Numbered from the stretch's first letter, positions 9,993 to 17,115 are shown. The stretch: DNA of 17,115 nucleotides from Lactobacillus helveticus DSM 20075 = CGMCC 1.1877 (GCF_000160855.1 NZ_GG700755.1:1-17115), one strand, 5' to 3'. The notes: generated from the sequence alone by a model not told the origin. Program-made: numbers and translations.

Positions 9993-10022
9993 ATTATAGC
10001 AAGCAATGTTCAGTAATGTCAA
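9993..10022 (-). promoter_or_regulatory. Promoter of the purCSQLFMNHD unit
   Basis: On the minus strand TTGACA (10022-10017) is followed by an 18-nt spacer and TATAAT (9998-9993), both hexamers perfect. The predicted start of transcription is near 9986, giving a leader of about 68 nt to the purC ATG. That is too short for a purine riboswitch. It lies directly after the purK terminator. Confidence 0.88.
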
Positions 10023-10082
10023 CATATTCTTAAAAAATACTTCAAAATTGTTAGCTTCTAATCAGTAAAATACGAAAAATGC

Positions 10083-10109
10083 AAAAGAAAGGCAGACTGA
10101 TTGTCTGCC
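10083..10109 (-). terminator. Intrinsic terminator after purK
   Basis: On the minus strand a perfect 7-bp stem GGCAGAC / GTCTGCC with a 5-nt loop is followed by TTTCTTTT, 6 nt after the purK stop. It separates fhs-purE-purK from the purC unit. Confidence 0.92.
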
Positions 10110-10115
10110 CTTCTA

Positions 10116-11261
10116 TCATCTATCCCAAATGTGCGTTGCATTAATATCGCTAATTGTTTTAGCAATATTATCAGTTAAAATCGTTACATGACCCATTTTT
10201 CGATTATGAAGTATTTCAGCTTTACCATAATCATGGAAATGCCAGCCACGCTTTTCCGCAATAATTTTATGAATCCCAGCAACATGCTGCCCTAAGACGT
10301 TTACCATCACAACTTTAGACATGAGTTTGATTTTTGGCAAAGGCCAATTACAAATAGCACGATCATGTAAATCAAATTGACTGAAATTGCATGCTTCAAT
10401 CGAATAGTGTCCTGAATTATGAGGTCGCGGTGCTAATTCATTAATATAAATTTCACCATTATTCAGTACGAACATCTCTACGCCCAAAATACCTCGCAAA
10501 TCAATCGCTTCAGCAATCTGCACAGCGATTTTTTGTGCTTTTTGATATACATCAGGTGAAATTCTTGCTGGTACGATACTCATATGTAAAATTTCATCTT
10601 TATTATAATTTTCACTAACAGGAAAGACCGATACTTCCCCCATTGCATTACGAGCAACCATCACAGAAGCTTCAACCTTAAACGGCACCCAGCCTTCTAA
10701 AATACAGTCACCTGTTGACAGAATTTGTTTAACGTGGTCATTGGTCAGATCAGCATCTGAATGCAAAACTTCTTGACCATGGCCATCATAGCCGCCTTCA
10801 CAAGTTTTAAGAACACAGTTGTAACCTATTGTCTTTACAGCTGCTTGTAAATCTGACTTATTTTTAACCGGAATATATGGCGCAGTTTGACAGCCAGCAG
10901 AACGCAAAAAGTTCTTTTCTCTAATTCGATGCTTAGTAATATAAAGCAGCTTAGTTCCTTGAGGAATAGCAACTTTATCTTTAACATCTTCTAGAGCTTT
11001 TAAATCAACATTTTCAAATTCATAGGTTAATACATCACTGCGTTCTGCTAGCTCCTCAATTGCGGAAATATCAGAATAATTAGCTACAATCTGATCATCA
11101 GCTACTTGACCACAAGGGCAATTAGGTGTGGGATCTAATGTAATTACCTTCATGCCTGAGTATTTAGCTGAAATAGCCATCATTTGCCCTAATTGACCAC
11201 CGCCGATAATACCAATTGTTTTTCCTTGTCCAATAAAGTCCGTTCTACTCAAGTTCTCCAC
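10116..11261 (-). CDS. purK: 5-(carboxyamino)imidazole ribonucleotide synthase (ATPase subunit of AIR carboxylation)
   Basis: PurK uses ATP and bicarbonate to turn AIR into N5-CAIR, which PurE then rearranges. The 381-residue ATP-grasp protein has the nucleotide-fold start [15 protein letters not shown] (residues 14-28), [25 protein letters not shown] in the ATP loop and [17 protein letters not shown] near the C-terminus. The start is uncertain: the frame allows GTG 11261 (weak ribosome binding site) or TTG 11252 (GGAG but only 3 nt away). Both lie inside purE, so translation is probably coupled. It is followed at once by a terminator. Confidence 0.94.
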   Translation of the reverse strand: MENLSRTDFIGQGKTIGIIGGGQLGQMMAISAKYSGMKVITLDPTPNCPCGQVADDQIVANYSDISAIEELAERSDVLTYEFENVDLKALEDVKDKVAIPQGTKLLYITKHRIREKNFLRSAGCQTAPYIPVKNKSDLQAAVKTIGYNCVLKTCEGGYDGHGQEVLHSDADLTNDHVKQILSTGDCILEGWVPFKVEASVMVARNAMGEVSVFPVSENYNKDEILHMSIVPARISPDVYQKAQKIAVQIAEAIDLRGILGVEMFVLNNGEIYINELAPRPHNSGHYSIEACNFSQFDLHDRAICNWPLPKIKLMSKVVMVNVLGQHVAGIHKIIAEKRGWHFHDYGKAEILHNRKMGHVTILTDNIAKTISDINATHIWDR

Positions 11262-11733
11262 TGCTTTCTTTTGCTAAATCATGTAATTTTTGACGATAAT
11301 TCTTCAGGCGACCACGTAATTTTTCATCATTCGTGCCTAAAATTTCTAATGCAAGTAAAGCTGCATTGCTTGCACCAGCATTTCCTATTGCCGTCGTTGC
11401 CACAGGAATGCCCGTTGGCATTTGTACAATGGACAATAGTGAATCCATACCACCTAAGGCTTTAGTTTGTCCCGGTACACCAATCACTGGTAAAACTGTA
11501 TTTGCGGCTGTCATCCCAGGTAAATGTGCGGCCATCCCAGCACCAGCAATAATAACCCTAATTCCGCGTTCTTCTGCTTTTTGAGCAAAATCATACATTT
11601 CTGTTGGCATTCGATGAGCAGAAATCACATGTTTTTCATAACCAACATTAAATTGATCAAGCAAATCACACGCATGTTTCATCGTTGGCCAATCAGACTT
11701 ACTTCCCATAATTACTGCAATCTTGACTGTCAT
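11245..11733 (-). CDS. purE: N5-carboxyaminoimidazole ribonucleotide mutase
   Basis: Class I PurE converts N5-CAIR to CAIR. The 162-residue product has [10 protein letters not shown] near the N-terminus, ISAHRMP around His40 (the equivalent of the catalytic His), [11 protein letters not shown] and the C-terminal [20 protein letters not shown]. The presence of purK next door fits class I. The start is ATG 11733 with AAGGAG 6 nt upstream, 10 nt after the fhs stop. The last 17 nt overlap purK if purK starts at GTG 11261. Confidence 0.97.
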   Translation of the reverse strand: MTVKIAVIMGSKSDWPTMKHACDLLDQFNVGYEKHVISAHRMPTEMYDFAQKAEERGIRVIIAGAGMAAHLPGMTAANTVLPVIGVPGQTKALGGMDSLLSIVQMPTGIPVATTAIGNAGASNAALLALEILGTNDEKLRGRLKNYRQKLHDLAKESSGELE

Positions 11734-11743
11734 TTTTTACTCC

Positions 11744-13405
11744 TTAAAATAATCCACTAATTTGGCCATTATCATCAATATCCATATTTTCTGCTGCAGG
11801 ATGCTTAGCCAACCCTGGCATGGTCATAATGGTACCGGATAAAGCAACGATAAAGCCTGCTCCAAGTTTTGGAACTAAATCACGAATATGAAAATCAAAA
11901 TCCGTTGGAGCACCTAACTTAGTTTGGTCGTCTGTAAATGAATATTGGGTTTTAGCGATACATACTGGTAATTTTTCCCAGCCAAATTTAGCAAATTGTT
12001 TCATTTGCTTTCTTGCTTTTTTAGAAAAAACAACACGTTTAGCACCATAAATTTTGGTAGCTATAGTAGTAATTTTTTCTTCTATTGAATCATTTTCATC
12101 ATATAAGGGAATAAAATCATACTTTTTTTTAGTTAAGGCAATAACTTCTTTAGCTAAATCTTGTGTGCCGTTGCCGCCCTTAGCCCAAGCATCAACTCTA
12201 ATCCCCTTTATATCCATTTCTTGACAAGCATCTTTAATAGTTTGAATTTCGGCTTCAGTATCAGAATCAAAATGATTAATTGCCACAACAACTGGAATGC
12301 CATACTTTTGGATGTTGTGAACATGGCGAGCTAAATTCGCCATCCCTTTCTTCAAAGCAGAAATGTTTTCTTTAGTTAGATCTTTTTTATCTACGCCACC
12401 GTTATATTTCAAAGCTCTTGCCGTTGCTACAATGACCGCTGCATCGGGTATTTTCTTTAGCACCCTGCATTTAATATCTAAAAATTTTTCTGCACCAAGA
12501 TCTGCGCCAAAACCTGATTCAGTAACGGTATAATCTGATCTAGCCATTGCAATTTGTGTTGCTAAAACAGAGTTACAACCATGAGCAATATTAGCAAATG
12601 GCCCACCATGAATAATCGCCGGGGTATGCCCAAGAGATTGGACTAAATTAGGTTTAATGGCATCTTTCAATAAAAGCGTAATAGCACCGGTAAAACCTAA
12701 TTCATCAACAGTAATCGGCTTTTTCTCATAAGAATAGCCGACAACAATTCGCCCAATTCTTCGCTTCAAATCATGAAGACTTTCAGATAAACAAAGAATT
12801 GCCATCATTTCTGAAGCTGCAGTAATATCAAAGCCGGTCTCTCTAGGAACTCCTTGGCTCAAACCACCTAATCCTGTAACAACAGTCCTTAAAGCACGAT
12901 CATTCACATCTTCAACCCTACGCCAAATAATCCTACGAGGATCAAGTCCCAACTTATTATCGCGCATAATGTAATTGTCAATTAGCGCAGCCAAAGTATT
13001 GTTGGCAGAGGTCAAAGCGTGTAAGTCGCCAGTAAAATGAAGGTTCATGTCCTCCATTGGGATAATCTGACTATAACCGCCACCAGTTGCACCTCCTTTA
13101 ATTCCAAAAACAGGTCCCATCGATGGCTCACGCATAGCAATTGTAGTTTGATGGCCTAATTGATTCATCGCATCCCCTAAGCCAACTAGAACCGTGGACT
13201 TTCCTTCTCCAGCCGGAGTTGGATTAATTCCTGTTACTAAAATCAATTTATGTTTTTTACCTGAAATTTCTTTAACAGGGAAATTAATCTTAGCCTTATA
13301 CTTACCATATTGTTCAAAATCATCTTTTTTTAAGGCAAGTTTAGCAGCGATTTCAGTAATAGGTTGCATTTTGGCAGCATCAGCAATTTCAATGTCTGTC
13401 GACAT
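11744..13405 (-). CDS. fhs: Formate-tetrahydrofolate ligase
   Basis: Fhs makes 10-formyl-THF from formate, THF and ATP. This is the one-carbon donor used by PurN and PurH, so its place at the head of a purine unit makes metabolic sense. From ATG 13405 the product is 553 residues, the usual length. It carries the P-loop TPAGEGKST at 63-71, [22 protein letters not shown] and [14 protein letters not shown]. The frame extends upstream to TTG 13432, but ATG 13405 is chosen because AAGGAGG lies 5-6 nt before it and the extra codons (LMLLKEGI) are the translated ribosome binding site. It lies 10 nt before purE. Confidence 0.95.
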   Translation of the reverse strand: MSTDIEIADAAKMQPITEIAAKLALKKDDFEQYGKYKAKINFPVKEISGKKHKLILVTGINPTPAGEGKSTVLVGLGDAMNQLGHQTTIAMREPSMGPVFGIKGGATGGGYSQIIPMEDMNLHFTGDLHALTSANNTLAALIDNYIMRDNKLGLDPRRIIWRRVEDVNDRALRTVVTGLGGLSQGVPRETGFDITAASEMMAILCLSESLHDLKRRIGRIVVGYSYEKKPITVDELGFTGAITLLLKDAIKPNLVQSLGHTPAIIHGGPFANIAHGCNSVLATQIAMARSDYTVTESGFGADLGAEKFLDIKCRVLKKIPDAAVIVATARALKYNGGVDKKDLTKENISALKKGMANLARHVHNIQKYGIPVVVAINHFDSDTEAEIQTIKDACQEMDIKGIRVDAWAKGGNGTQDLAKEVIALTKKKYDFIPLYDENDSIEEKITTIATKIYGAKRVVFSKKARKQMKQFAKFGWEKLPVCIAKTQYSFTDDQTKLGAPTDFDFHIRDLVPKLGAGFIVALSGTIMTMPGLAKHPAAENMDIDDNGQISGLF

Positions 13406-13430
13406 AATCCCCTCCTTCAGCAACATTAAC

Positions 13431-13458
13431 AATAATTATCATATTTATGATCATTATT
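13431..13458. repeat. 28-bp near-perfect palindrome in the fhs leader
   Basis: The arms AATAATGATCATA and TATGATAATTATT (minus strand) are separated by AA and match at 12 of 13 positions. The core ATCATA-AA-TATGAT is perfect. It ends 26 nt upstream of the fhs ATG and before the ribosome binding site. It could be a protein operator or an mRNA hairpin. No regulator can be named from the sequence. Confidence 0.6.
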
Positions 13459-13473
13459 CCTATTTTGTTTGTA

Positions 13474-13500
13474 TTTATAGAATACAAGGTATTTTGGCAA
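13474..13500 (-). promoter_or_regulatory. Possible promoter of fhs-purE-purK
   Basis: On the minus strand TTGCCA (13500-13495) and TATAAA (13479-13474) each match 5 of 6 consensus bases, but the spacer is only 15 nt. The -10 sits in a 7-bp inverted repeat, TTGTATT / AATACAA (13469-13487). Other AT-rich hexamers nearby are possible. A promoter must exist between here and the aroD terminator, but its exact place is uncertain. Confidence 0.35.
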
Positions 13501-13513
13501 AAGTAAATAGATA

Positions 13514-13526
13514 TAATACGAACTAT
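13514..13526 (+). promoter_or_regulatory. Single PurBox-like site upstream of fhs
   Basis: TAATACGAACTAT matches the PurBox AWWWCCGAACWWT at 11 of 13 positions, including the CGAAC core. It lies about 110 nt before the fhs ATG, just upstream of the possible promoter. I see no partner box at the spacing used upstream of purC, so dual regulation of both purine units by PurR is plausible but not shown. Confidence 0.4.
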
Positions 13527-13597
13527 ATAAATAAAAATCATTGCAACACTTAATTAAAAATATCGCAATGACTTTATGAAAAGACAAGCAGAAAGAT

Positions 13598-13708
13598 CTA
13601 TTTACACAAAATATTTGACAATGTCAAAGCAATGCATGATGATTCAATAAGAGCAAAGAAACCAATTAAAGCATAAAAAGTTCCTAGTAAAAAACTATTT
13701 GTAACCAA
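13598..13708 (-). pseudogene. Remnant of an MFS transporter C-terminus
   Basis: A 36-codon frame with no ribosome binding site encodes one hydrophobic segment and a stop. Its residues ALIGF...LIESSCIAL line up with the last membrane helix of the neighbouring YdiN-like transporter (ALIGF..IDTTLIAI), and the DNA shares GCTTTAAT(T/C)GG. Stops cut the frame off upstream. The likeliest reading is the 3' end of a second, decayed transporter gene left between the aroD terminator and fhs. The match is short, so chance similarity of hydrophobic residues is possible. The rest of the 13406-13794 gap holds the sites listed separately and no gene. Confidence 0.4.
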
Positions 13709-13722
13709 ATATTAATCTGTTT

Positions 13723-13768
13723 AAAAAAAGCATCCCTGAATGAGAAAAAATCTCACAAGGATGCTTTT
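13723..13768 (-). terminator. Intrinsic terminator after aroD
   Basis: On the minus strand GCATCC pairs with GGATGC and TGAGA with TCTCA around a T-rich loop, followed by seven Ts. It starts 27 nt after the aroD stop. It is a near-copy of the terminator after purD, in the same orientation. Confidence 0.87.
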
Positions 13769-13794
13769 CATTATAAAAAAGGACTTTCAATAAA

Positions 13795-14553
13795 TTATTT
13801 AATTTCTAAGTAACTTTCTGCATTACGTAAATCATCAATTGACAATTGACCTGGAGCGGAAGTCTTACCTACAGCACCAAATGAAAGACTGGAACCAAAT
13901 ACTTGACCGGCAACACGAGTAACTTTACCAATATCACCCATTGCCATTGTAATCAAAGGATTATCGATTTCATGACGAACTTCATTAGTTGCAGTAAGTA
14001 AAGTTAAAACATCTTCTGCAGTATGTGGCATGCATCCAAGTTTAGGGACATCTGCACCCATTTCTGCCATTTTCTTTAAGAGAAATTCAATGACGTCTTT
14101 TGCAGGAACTTTTTCAAAATCATGATTGCTCATAATTACAACCACATTATAATTGTGAGCTGCTTCAACCAAACTCTTTACTCGTTTTTCATCATGGAAA
14201 AGTTCAATGTCAACAGCATCGCCTAAGCGATTCTCAATTACTGTTTGAACCAAGTTAAGGTAGTTATCCTCACTTAATTCCAAAACTCCACCTTCATTTT
14301 TGGTTCTAAAAGTAACAAGAATTGGCAATTCCCCCACAGCATTGCGAAGCTCTTTAGCAGTTGCAATTAATTTATCAGTATCTTTAATACCATCTGTATA
14401 ATAATCAATTCGCCATTCCATCAAATCTGGCTTAGCAGAAGCAATTTCCTTTGCAGAAGATAAAATTTCATTTTCGTTAGTACCAACGTTAGGGACAGCT
14501 ATTTTAGGTAAGCCTTCGCCTAAATTAATATTTCTAATCTTTACAGTAGTCAT
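13795..14553 (-). CDS. aroD: 3-dehydroquinate dehydratase, type I
   Basis: This enzyme interconverts 3-dehydroquinate and 3-dehydroshikimate through a Schiff base. The 252-residue product has all the type I landmarks: Glu46 and Arg48 in LMEWRIDYY, Arg83 in TFRT, the catalytic pair His144 (SNHDF) and Lys171 (PKLGCMP), Arg213 in VTRVAG, and Ser232/Gln236 in TSAPGQLS. The start is ATG 14553 with TGAGG upstream, 15 nt after the transporter stop, so both were one transcript. The gene order recalls ydiN-ydiB-aroD of E. coli, which points to uptake and conversion of quinate or shikimate rather than only aromatic amino acid synthesis. It is the only intact gene of this locus, and its product may now be an orphan unless it serves the biosynthetic pathway. 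Confidence 0.95.
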   Translation of the reverse strand: MTTVKIRNINLGEGLPKIAVPNVGTNENEILSSAKEIASAKPDLMEWRIDYYTDGIKDTDKLIATAKELRNAVGELPILVTFRTKNEGGVLELSEDNYLNLVQTVIENRLGDAVDIELFHDEKRVKSLVEAAHNYNVVVIMSNHDFEKVPAKDVIEFLLKKMAEMGADVPKLGCMPHTAEDVLTLLTATNEVRHEIDNPLITMAMGDIGKVTRVAGQVFGSSLSFGAVGKTSAPGQLSIDDLRNAESYLEIK

Positions 14554-14568
14554 TTTTACACCTCAGAA

Positions 14569-15777
14569 TTATTTACCTAATTTTCCAAATAACTTCTTAT
14601 ATCTAATTGCAATTAAAGTAGTATCAATAAATCCGATTAAAGCAATTACGACATCAAAGAGCATTACATTTCTCATATTTCCAATCCAACCAATGAATAG
14701 TGGAATAGTAAACGAAGCTATTGAACCTACAGTATAGAAAAATCCGGTAACAGTACCTTTACCTGCTGGGAAAAAGTCTGCCATGACAGTTAAAGCTAAT
14801 TGCATTACACCACCAGCAGCAAAGAAACCAACTAAGAAAGCCAATATTCCCATTAAAAATGCACTAGATGGGAAAAGCCACATTAATAAAATGGAAACAA
14901 AAGCACCAAGAGTGTATACAGGTACGAATTGAATTTCACTAATCTTTTTACCTAAAACTGCGGTTAATAATACACAGATAATCGAACCTAATGAATACAA
15001 AGAAACAAGCGAGTGAGCTGCACCTTGTGCCATATGGCCAATTTCTTGACCATATTGTGTCAACATCTGACTTACAAGGTAGAAGGTAGCTTGAAAAATA
15101 TAGCCATAGATAATGAATAAAGTTCCGTCAAGCCAAAGATTGCTCTTAATTGTTGAATCATTATTAGCACGTTCCTGCTTTTCCCTCTTTTCATCTGCTT
15201 CAGCTACCGCCTTTGAATCTGGAAAAGCTCCACCGAAGAGAAAGTATAAGAAAGTAATTACTAAAATAGCAGCAGGAATCAAGAATGACCAGCCATACCA
15301 CATTCCAGCAGCAGCTAATCCACTAACGATGAATGGTAACAAGAATTGACCTGCTGAAATAAATGCTTTCAAAATAACATTTGAAGTCCCTTTAGCATTT
15401 GGATAAATTTCCATCAAACCAGGATAAGTACCAGTATCAAGGAATGAGTTAGCCATACCAGCTAAAATTCCAAGAATATATGCAACAACAACATTCTTAG
15501 AAAATAAGATCCCTATAAAGAAGATGAAGTACGTTGCAATACCTAATTGTACAAATGGTTTACGGCCAAACTTGTCTGACAATACACCTGAAATAAGCAA
15601 GTTAATAATTCGTCCAACACCAAGTGCAGAAACTACAGCCAAAGCGCCAGTTACAGTTGTACCCCCCATTGGTGAGCAAGTGCAGATGCATTCTGAAATA
15701 AAATAATTACACCCGTGCCATGAACGAAATACTTAAAATAAAGTGCTAACGCTGTCGGCGTATATTTATTTTTTCAT
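14569..15777 (-). pseudogene. MFS transporter, YdiN/YdiM-like (frameshifted)
   Basis: The ancestral gene starts at ATG 15777 (AAGGAG 6 nt upstream) and would code for about 402 residues. The reading is broken twice. After ATG, a run of six As (15769-15774) puts a TAA in frame; one A fewer restores NKYTPTALALYFKYFVHGTG. Then a run of six Gs (15662-15667) shifts the frame again before GTTVTGALAVVSALGVGR. The remaining open frame (14569-15669, 366 codons) has the MFS loop motif GVLSDKFGRKP, DTGTYPGLMEIYP and about ten membrane helices, but lacks the first helix. The N-terminal piece in the shifted frame and the rest resemble E. coli YdiN, a presumed hydroaromatic acid transporter; the substrate is inferred from neighbours. 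An ATG at 15669 could start the shortened protein, but no good ribosome binding site precedes it. Confidence 0.85.
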
Positions 15778-15783
15778 GTTTTT

Positions 15784-15825
15784 CTCCTTCAGAAAAACCT
15801 TCTGTAGGATAAACCTGCAGGAGGT
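15784..15825 (-). promoter_or_regulatory. Competing hairpins over the transporter ribosome binding site
   Basis: In the minus-strand transcript CTCCTGCAG (15823-15815) can pair with CTACAGAAGG (15807-15798 region) or with CTGAAGGAG (15792-15784), which contains the ribosome binding site of the transporter gene and matches at 8 of 9 positions. The first hairpin is followed by TTTTTC and could also act as a weak terminator between the dehydrogenase and transporter genes. Function is inferred from pairing only. Confidence 0.35.
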
Positions 15826-15852
15826 CAAACAATTATCCTATCAAATTAATAA

Positions 15853-16779
15853 TTATTTGTTCTCTTCTTTATCTGAAAACATAATCTCACGAATGTAATC
15901 AGTTGGCATATCTTTACCGGTCCAAAGTTTAAATGAAGCAGCACCTTGTTCAATCATCATGCCGATACCATCAAAGACATGTTTAACACCGGCTTTTTGT
16001 GCAACCTTCATTAATTTAGTAGTTCATGGAGCATAAACAGTATCAAAGACGACCATATCTTTATGGACCATGATGGATCAGAAACTAAAGTCTTGTCTTC
16101 AAGTGGCTTCATACCAACACCAGTAGCATCACAGTAAATATCTGATTCAGCAATAGCTTTCTTGAACGCATCTTGATCTGCTAAGTCAGTAAGAGAAACT
16201 TTACAGTCAGTATTTTCCTTAATTGTCTTAACATTCTTTTCAGCCTGTGCCCACTTGTCATCTTTAATATTAAAGATCTTAATCTCTTTAACACCATCAA
16301 GGGCAGATTGAACAGCGATCGGAGTTGCGGCACCACCAGCACCAGCTAGCGTCATAACTTTATTCTTAATAGAAATGCCTTCGTCTTTAAGCGATTGAAC
16401 AAAACCAATACCGTCAGTAGTATAGCCCGTCAAGGTACCATGATCGTTAACAATAGTATTTACTGCATCACACATCTTAGAAGCTGGAGAAAGCTTATCC
16501 AAGTACTTAATAACTTCCTTCTTGTTTGGCATTGAAACGTTTGAGCCACGCATATCTAAAGTACGGATTGCGTTAACCGCACCTTCAAGCTTATCATTAC
16601 CAATTTCAAAACAAAGGTAAGCCCCATTTAAGCCAAGTTTTGCAAAAGAATTATTGTGCATCGTTGGTGACATTGAATGACGAATTGGATAAGCCATCAA
16701 GCCAGCCAATAATTGGGTTACCATCTAAACCGGTAATTTTAACGTTTTCAATTTCATTACTTCTATCATCATTTGCCAT
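15853..16779 (-). pseudogene. aroE: Quinate/shikimate dehydrogenase, YdiB-type AroE family (broken)
   Basis: The ancestral frame runs from ATG 16779 (GAGGAG upstream) to TAA 15853, about 308 codons, the length of YdiB-like enzymes, which reduce or oxidise shikimate and quinate with NAD(P). It is broken three times: a frameshift at CCC (16715-16717) after MANDDRSNEIENVKITGLDGN, a one-base loss near 16070-16071 (DPS then MVHKDMVVFD in the new frame), and TGA at 16024-16026 where YAP-R-TTKLM is expected, consistent with CGA to TGA. The middle (16011-16724) still reads AYPIRHSMSPTMHN, SMPNKKEV with the catalytic Lys, TDGIGF and the GAGGAATPIA nucleotide loop. The segment ENTDCKVSLTDLADQDAF and the tail LWTGKDMPTDYI closely match YdiB. 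FNIKDD after the nucleotide fold suggests NAD use as well. It cannot make a working enzyme as read. Confidence 0.9.
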
Positions 16780-16854
16780 AATAGTTTTCTCCTCTTATCA
16801 AAATAAGTTAAATCATTTCTTAAGACATCTTTATGTTACCGCTTGCATTTTATA

Positions 16855-16882
16855 CAATAAATAAAAGAAAGTTGTTTTATTG
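16855..16882. repeat. Inverted repeat in the aroE-lysR divergent region
   Basis: CAATAAA and TTTATTG form a perfect 7-bp inverted repeat 14 nt apart, overlapping the -35 of the probable lysR promoter. This is a usual place for a LysR operator. The surrounding DNA is very AT-rich, so chance cannot be excluded. Confidence 0.3.
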
Positions 16883-16900
16883 CTTGAATTTCTTTATGAT
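16872..16900 (+). promoter_or_regulatory. Probable promoter of the LysR gene
   Basis: TTGTTT (16872-16877), a 17-nt spacer and TATGAT (16895-16900) stand about 42 nt before the LysR ATG. Matches are 4 of 6 and 5 of 6. Confidence 0.5.
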
Positions 16901-16942
16901 TTAAATAACGACAACATAATTTTCCTAGAGAAATGGAGCTTG

Positions 16943-17115
16943 ATGAATTTACGTCACCTTGAATTTTTTGTTACCTTAGCAAAAAACGGAACATATGGCC
17001 AAAGCTGCTGAAGAACTAGATATTTCACAACCATCTTTATCATATGCAATTAGTACTCTTGAAAAAGAAATAGGTATTCCTCTTTTTGAAAAAGATGGCC
17101 GAAATATTAAACTGA
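16943..17115 (+). pseudogene. LysR-family regulator, frameshifted and cut by the window end
   Basis: From ATG 16943 (GGAG close upstream) the frame reads MNLRHLEFFVTLAKNG and then runs to TGA at 17009. Dropping one A at 16990/16991 gives HMAKAAEELDISQPSLSYAI and STLEKEIGIPLFEKDGR, an unmistakable LysR winged helix-turn-helix. The gene therefore has a one-base insertion before the recognition helix. It is divergent from the dehydrogenase gene and was most likely its activator, responding to a hydroaromatic acid. The effector domain lies beyond the window. A restart downstream of the lesion would lack the start of the helix-turn-helix. Confidence 0.8.

Noticed and set aside
13405..13432. Upstream TTG start adding nine residues to fhs
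   Set aside because: The extra codons are the translated ribosome binding site AAGGAGG, and ATG 13405 gives the usual length.
13194..13553. 119-codon plus-strand frame opposite the start of fhs
   Set aside because: Most of it is antisense to the conserved fhs coding sequence, it has no ribosome binding site and no recognisable family. It is a shadow of fhs.
13406..13560. THF riboswitch ahead of fhs
   Set aside because: The gap is mostly AT with simple palindromes; I could not trace the conserved junctions of that riboswitch.
36..13768. Two terminator copies as ends of a transposon or CRISPR repeats
   Set aside because: Only two copies, same orientation, no transposase, no target duplication seen, and each sits where a terminator is needed.
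14569..15669. The 366-codon transporter frame as an intact gene
   Set aside because: It lacks the first helix, which is found in another frame just upstream, and there is no ribosome binding site before 15669.
16011..16724. The 237-codon dehydrogenase frame as a short intact gene
   Set aside because: Its first few and last roughly 20 residues are frameshift products; the true N- and C-termini are recognisable in other frames on both sides.

Overview
The window reads as a stretch of a low-GC Gram-positive chromosome, most likely Lactobacillus in the strict sense. The amount of gene decay on the right suggests a dairy-adapted species such as L. helveticus, but that is an inference from composition, protein style and gene order, and no species marker is present. 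Every gene except the last one lies on the minus strand.

Right to centre (13405 down to 161) is a de novo purine biosynthesis cluster that makes IMP from PRPP. It is laid out as two transcription units. The first is fhs-purE-purK: a supply of 10-formyl-THF, then the two-step carboxylation of AIR. It ends at a strong hairpin terminator at 10083-10109. The second is purC-S-Q-L-F-M-N-H-D, started by a near-perfect promoter (TTGACA-N18-TATAAT) with a pair of PurBox-like sites in its leader. Junctions are 1-4 nt overlaps or very short gaps, most with good ribosome binding sites. Two junctions are odd. purF starts at TTG inside purL. purN and purH are one uninterrupted 711-codon frame, although purH keeps its own ribosome binding site and GTG start. 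purA, purB and purR are not in the window.

The right end (17115 down to 13795) is a hydroaromatic acid locus resembling the ydiN-ydiB-aroD group of E. coli: a YdiB-type quinate/shikimate dehydrogenase, a YdiN-type MFS transporter and a type I 3-dehydroquinate dehydratase, with a divergent LysR regulator. Only aroD is intact. The dehydrogenase has two frameshifts and a nonsense codon, the transporter has two frameshifts at homopolymers, and the LysR gene is frameshifted near its start. Between this locus and fhs lies a 389-nt gap (13406-13794). It holds a terminator, a short remnant that looks like the end of a second transporter gene, a PurBox-like site and several inverted repeats.

The terminators after purD and after aroD are near-copies of each other, 13.7 kb apart. 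I found no CRISPR array, tRNA, rRNA, insertion sequence or prophage gene. I also found no protein family that looks undescribed; the unusual content is in gene structure (fusion, decay) and in the regulatory gaps.
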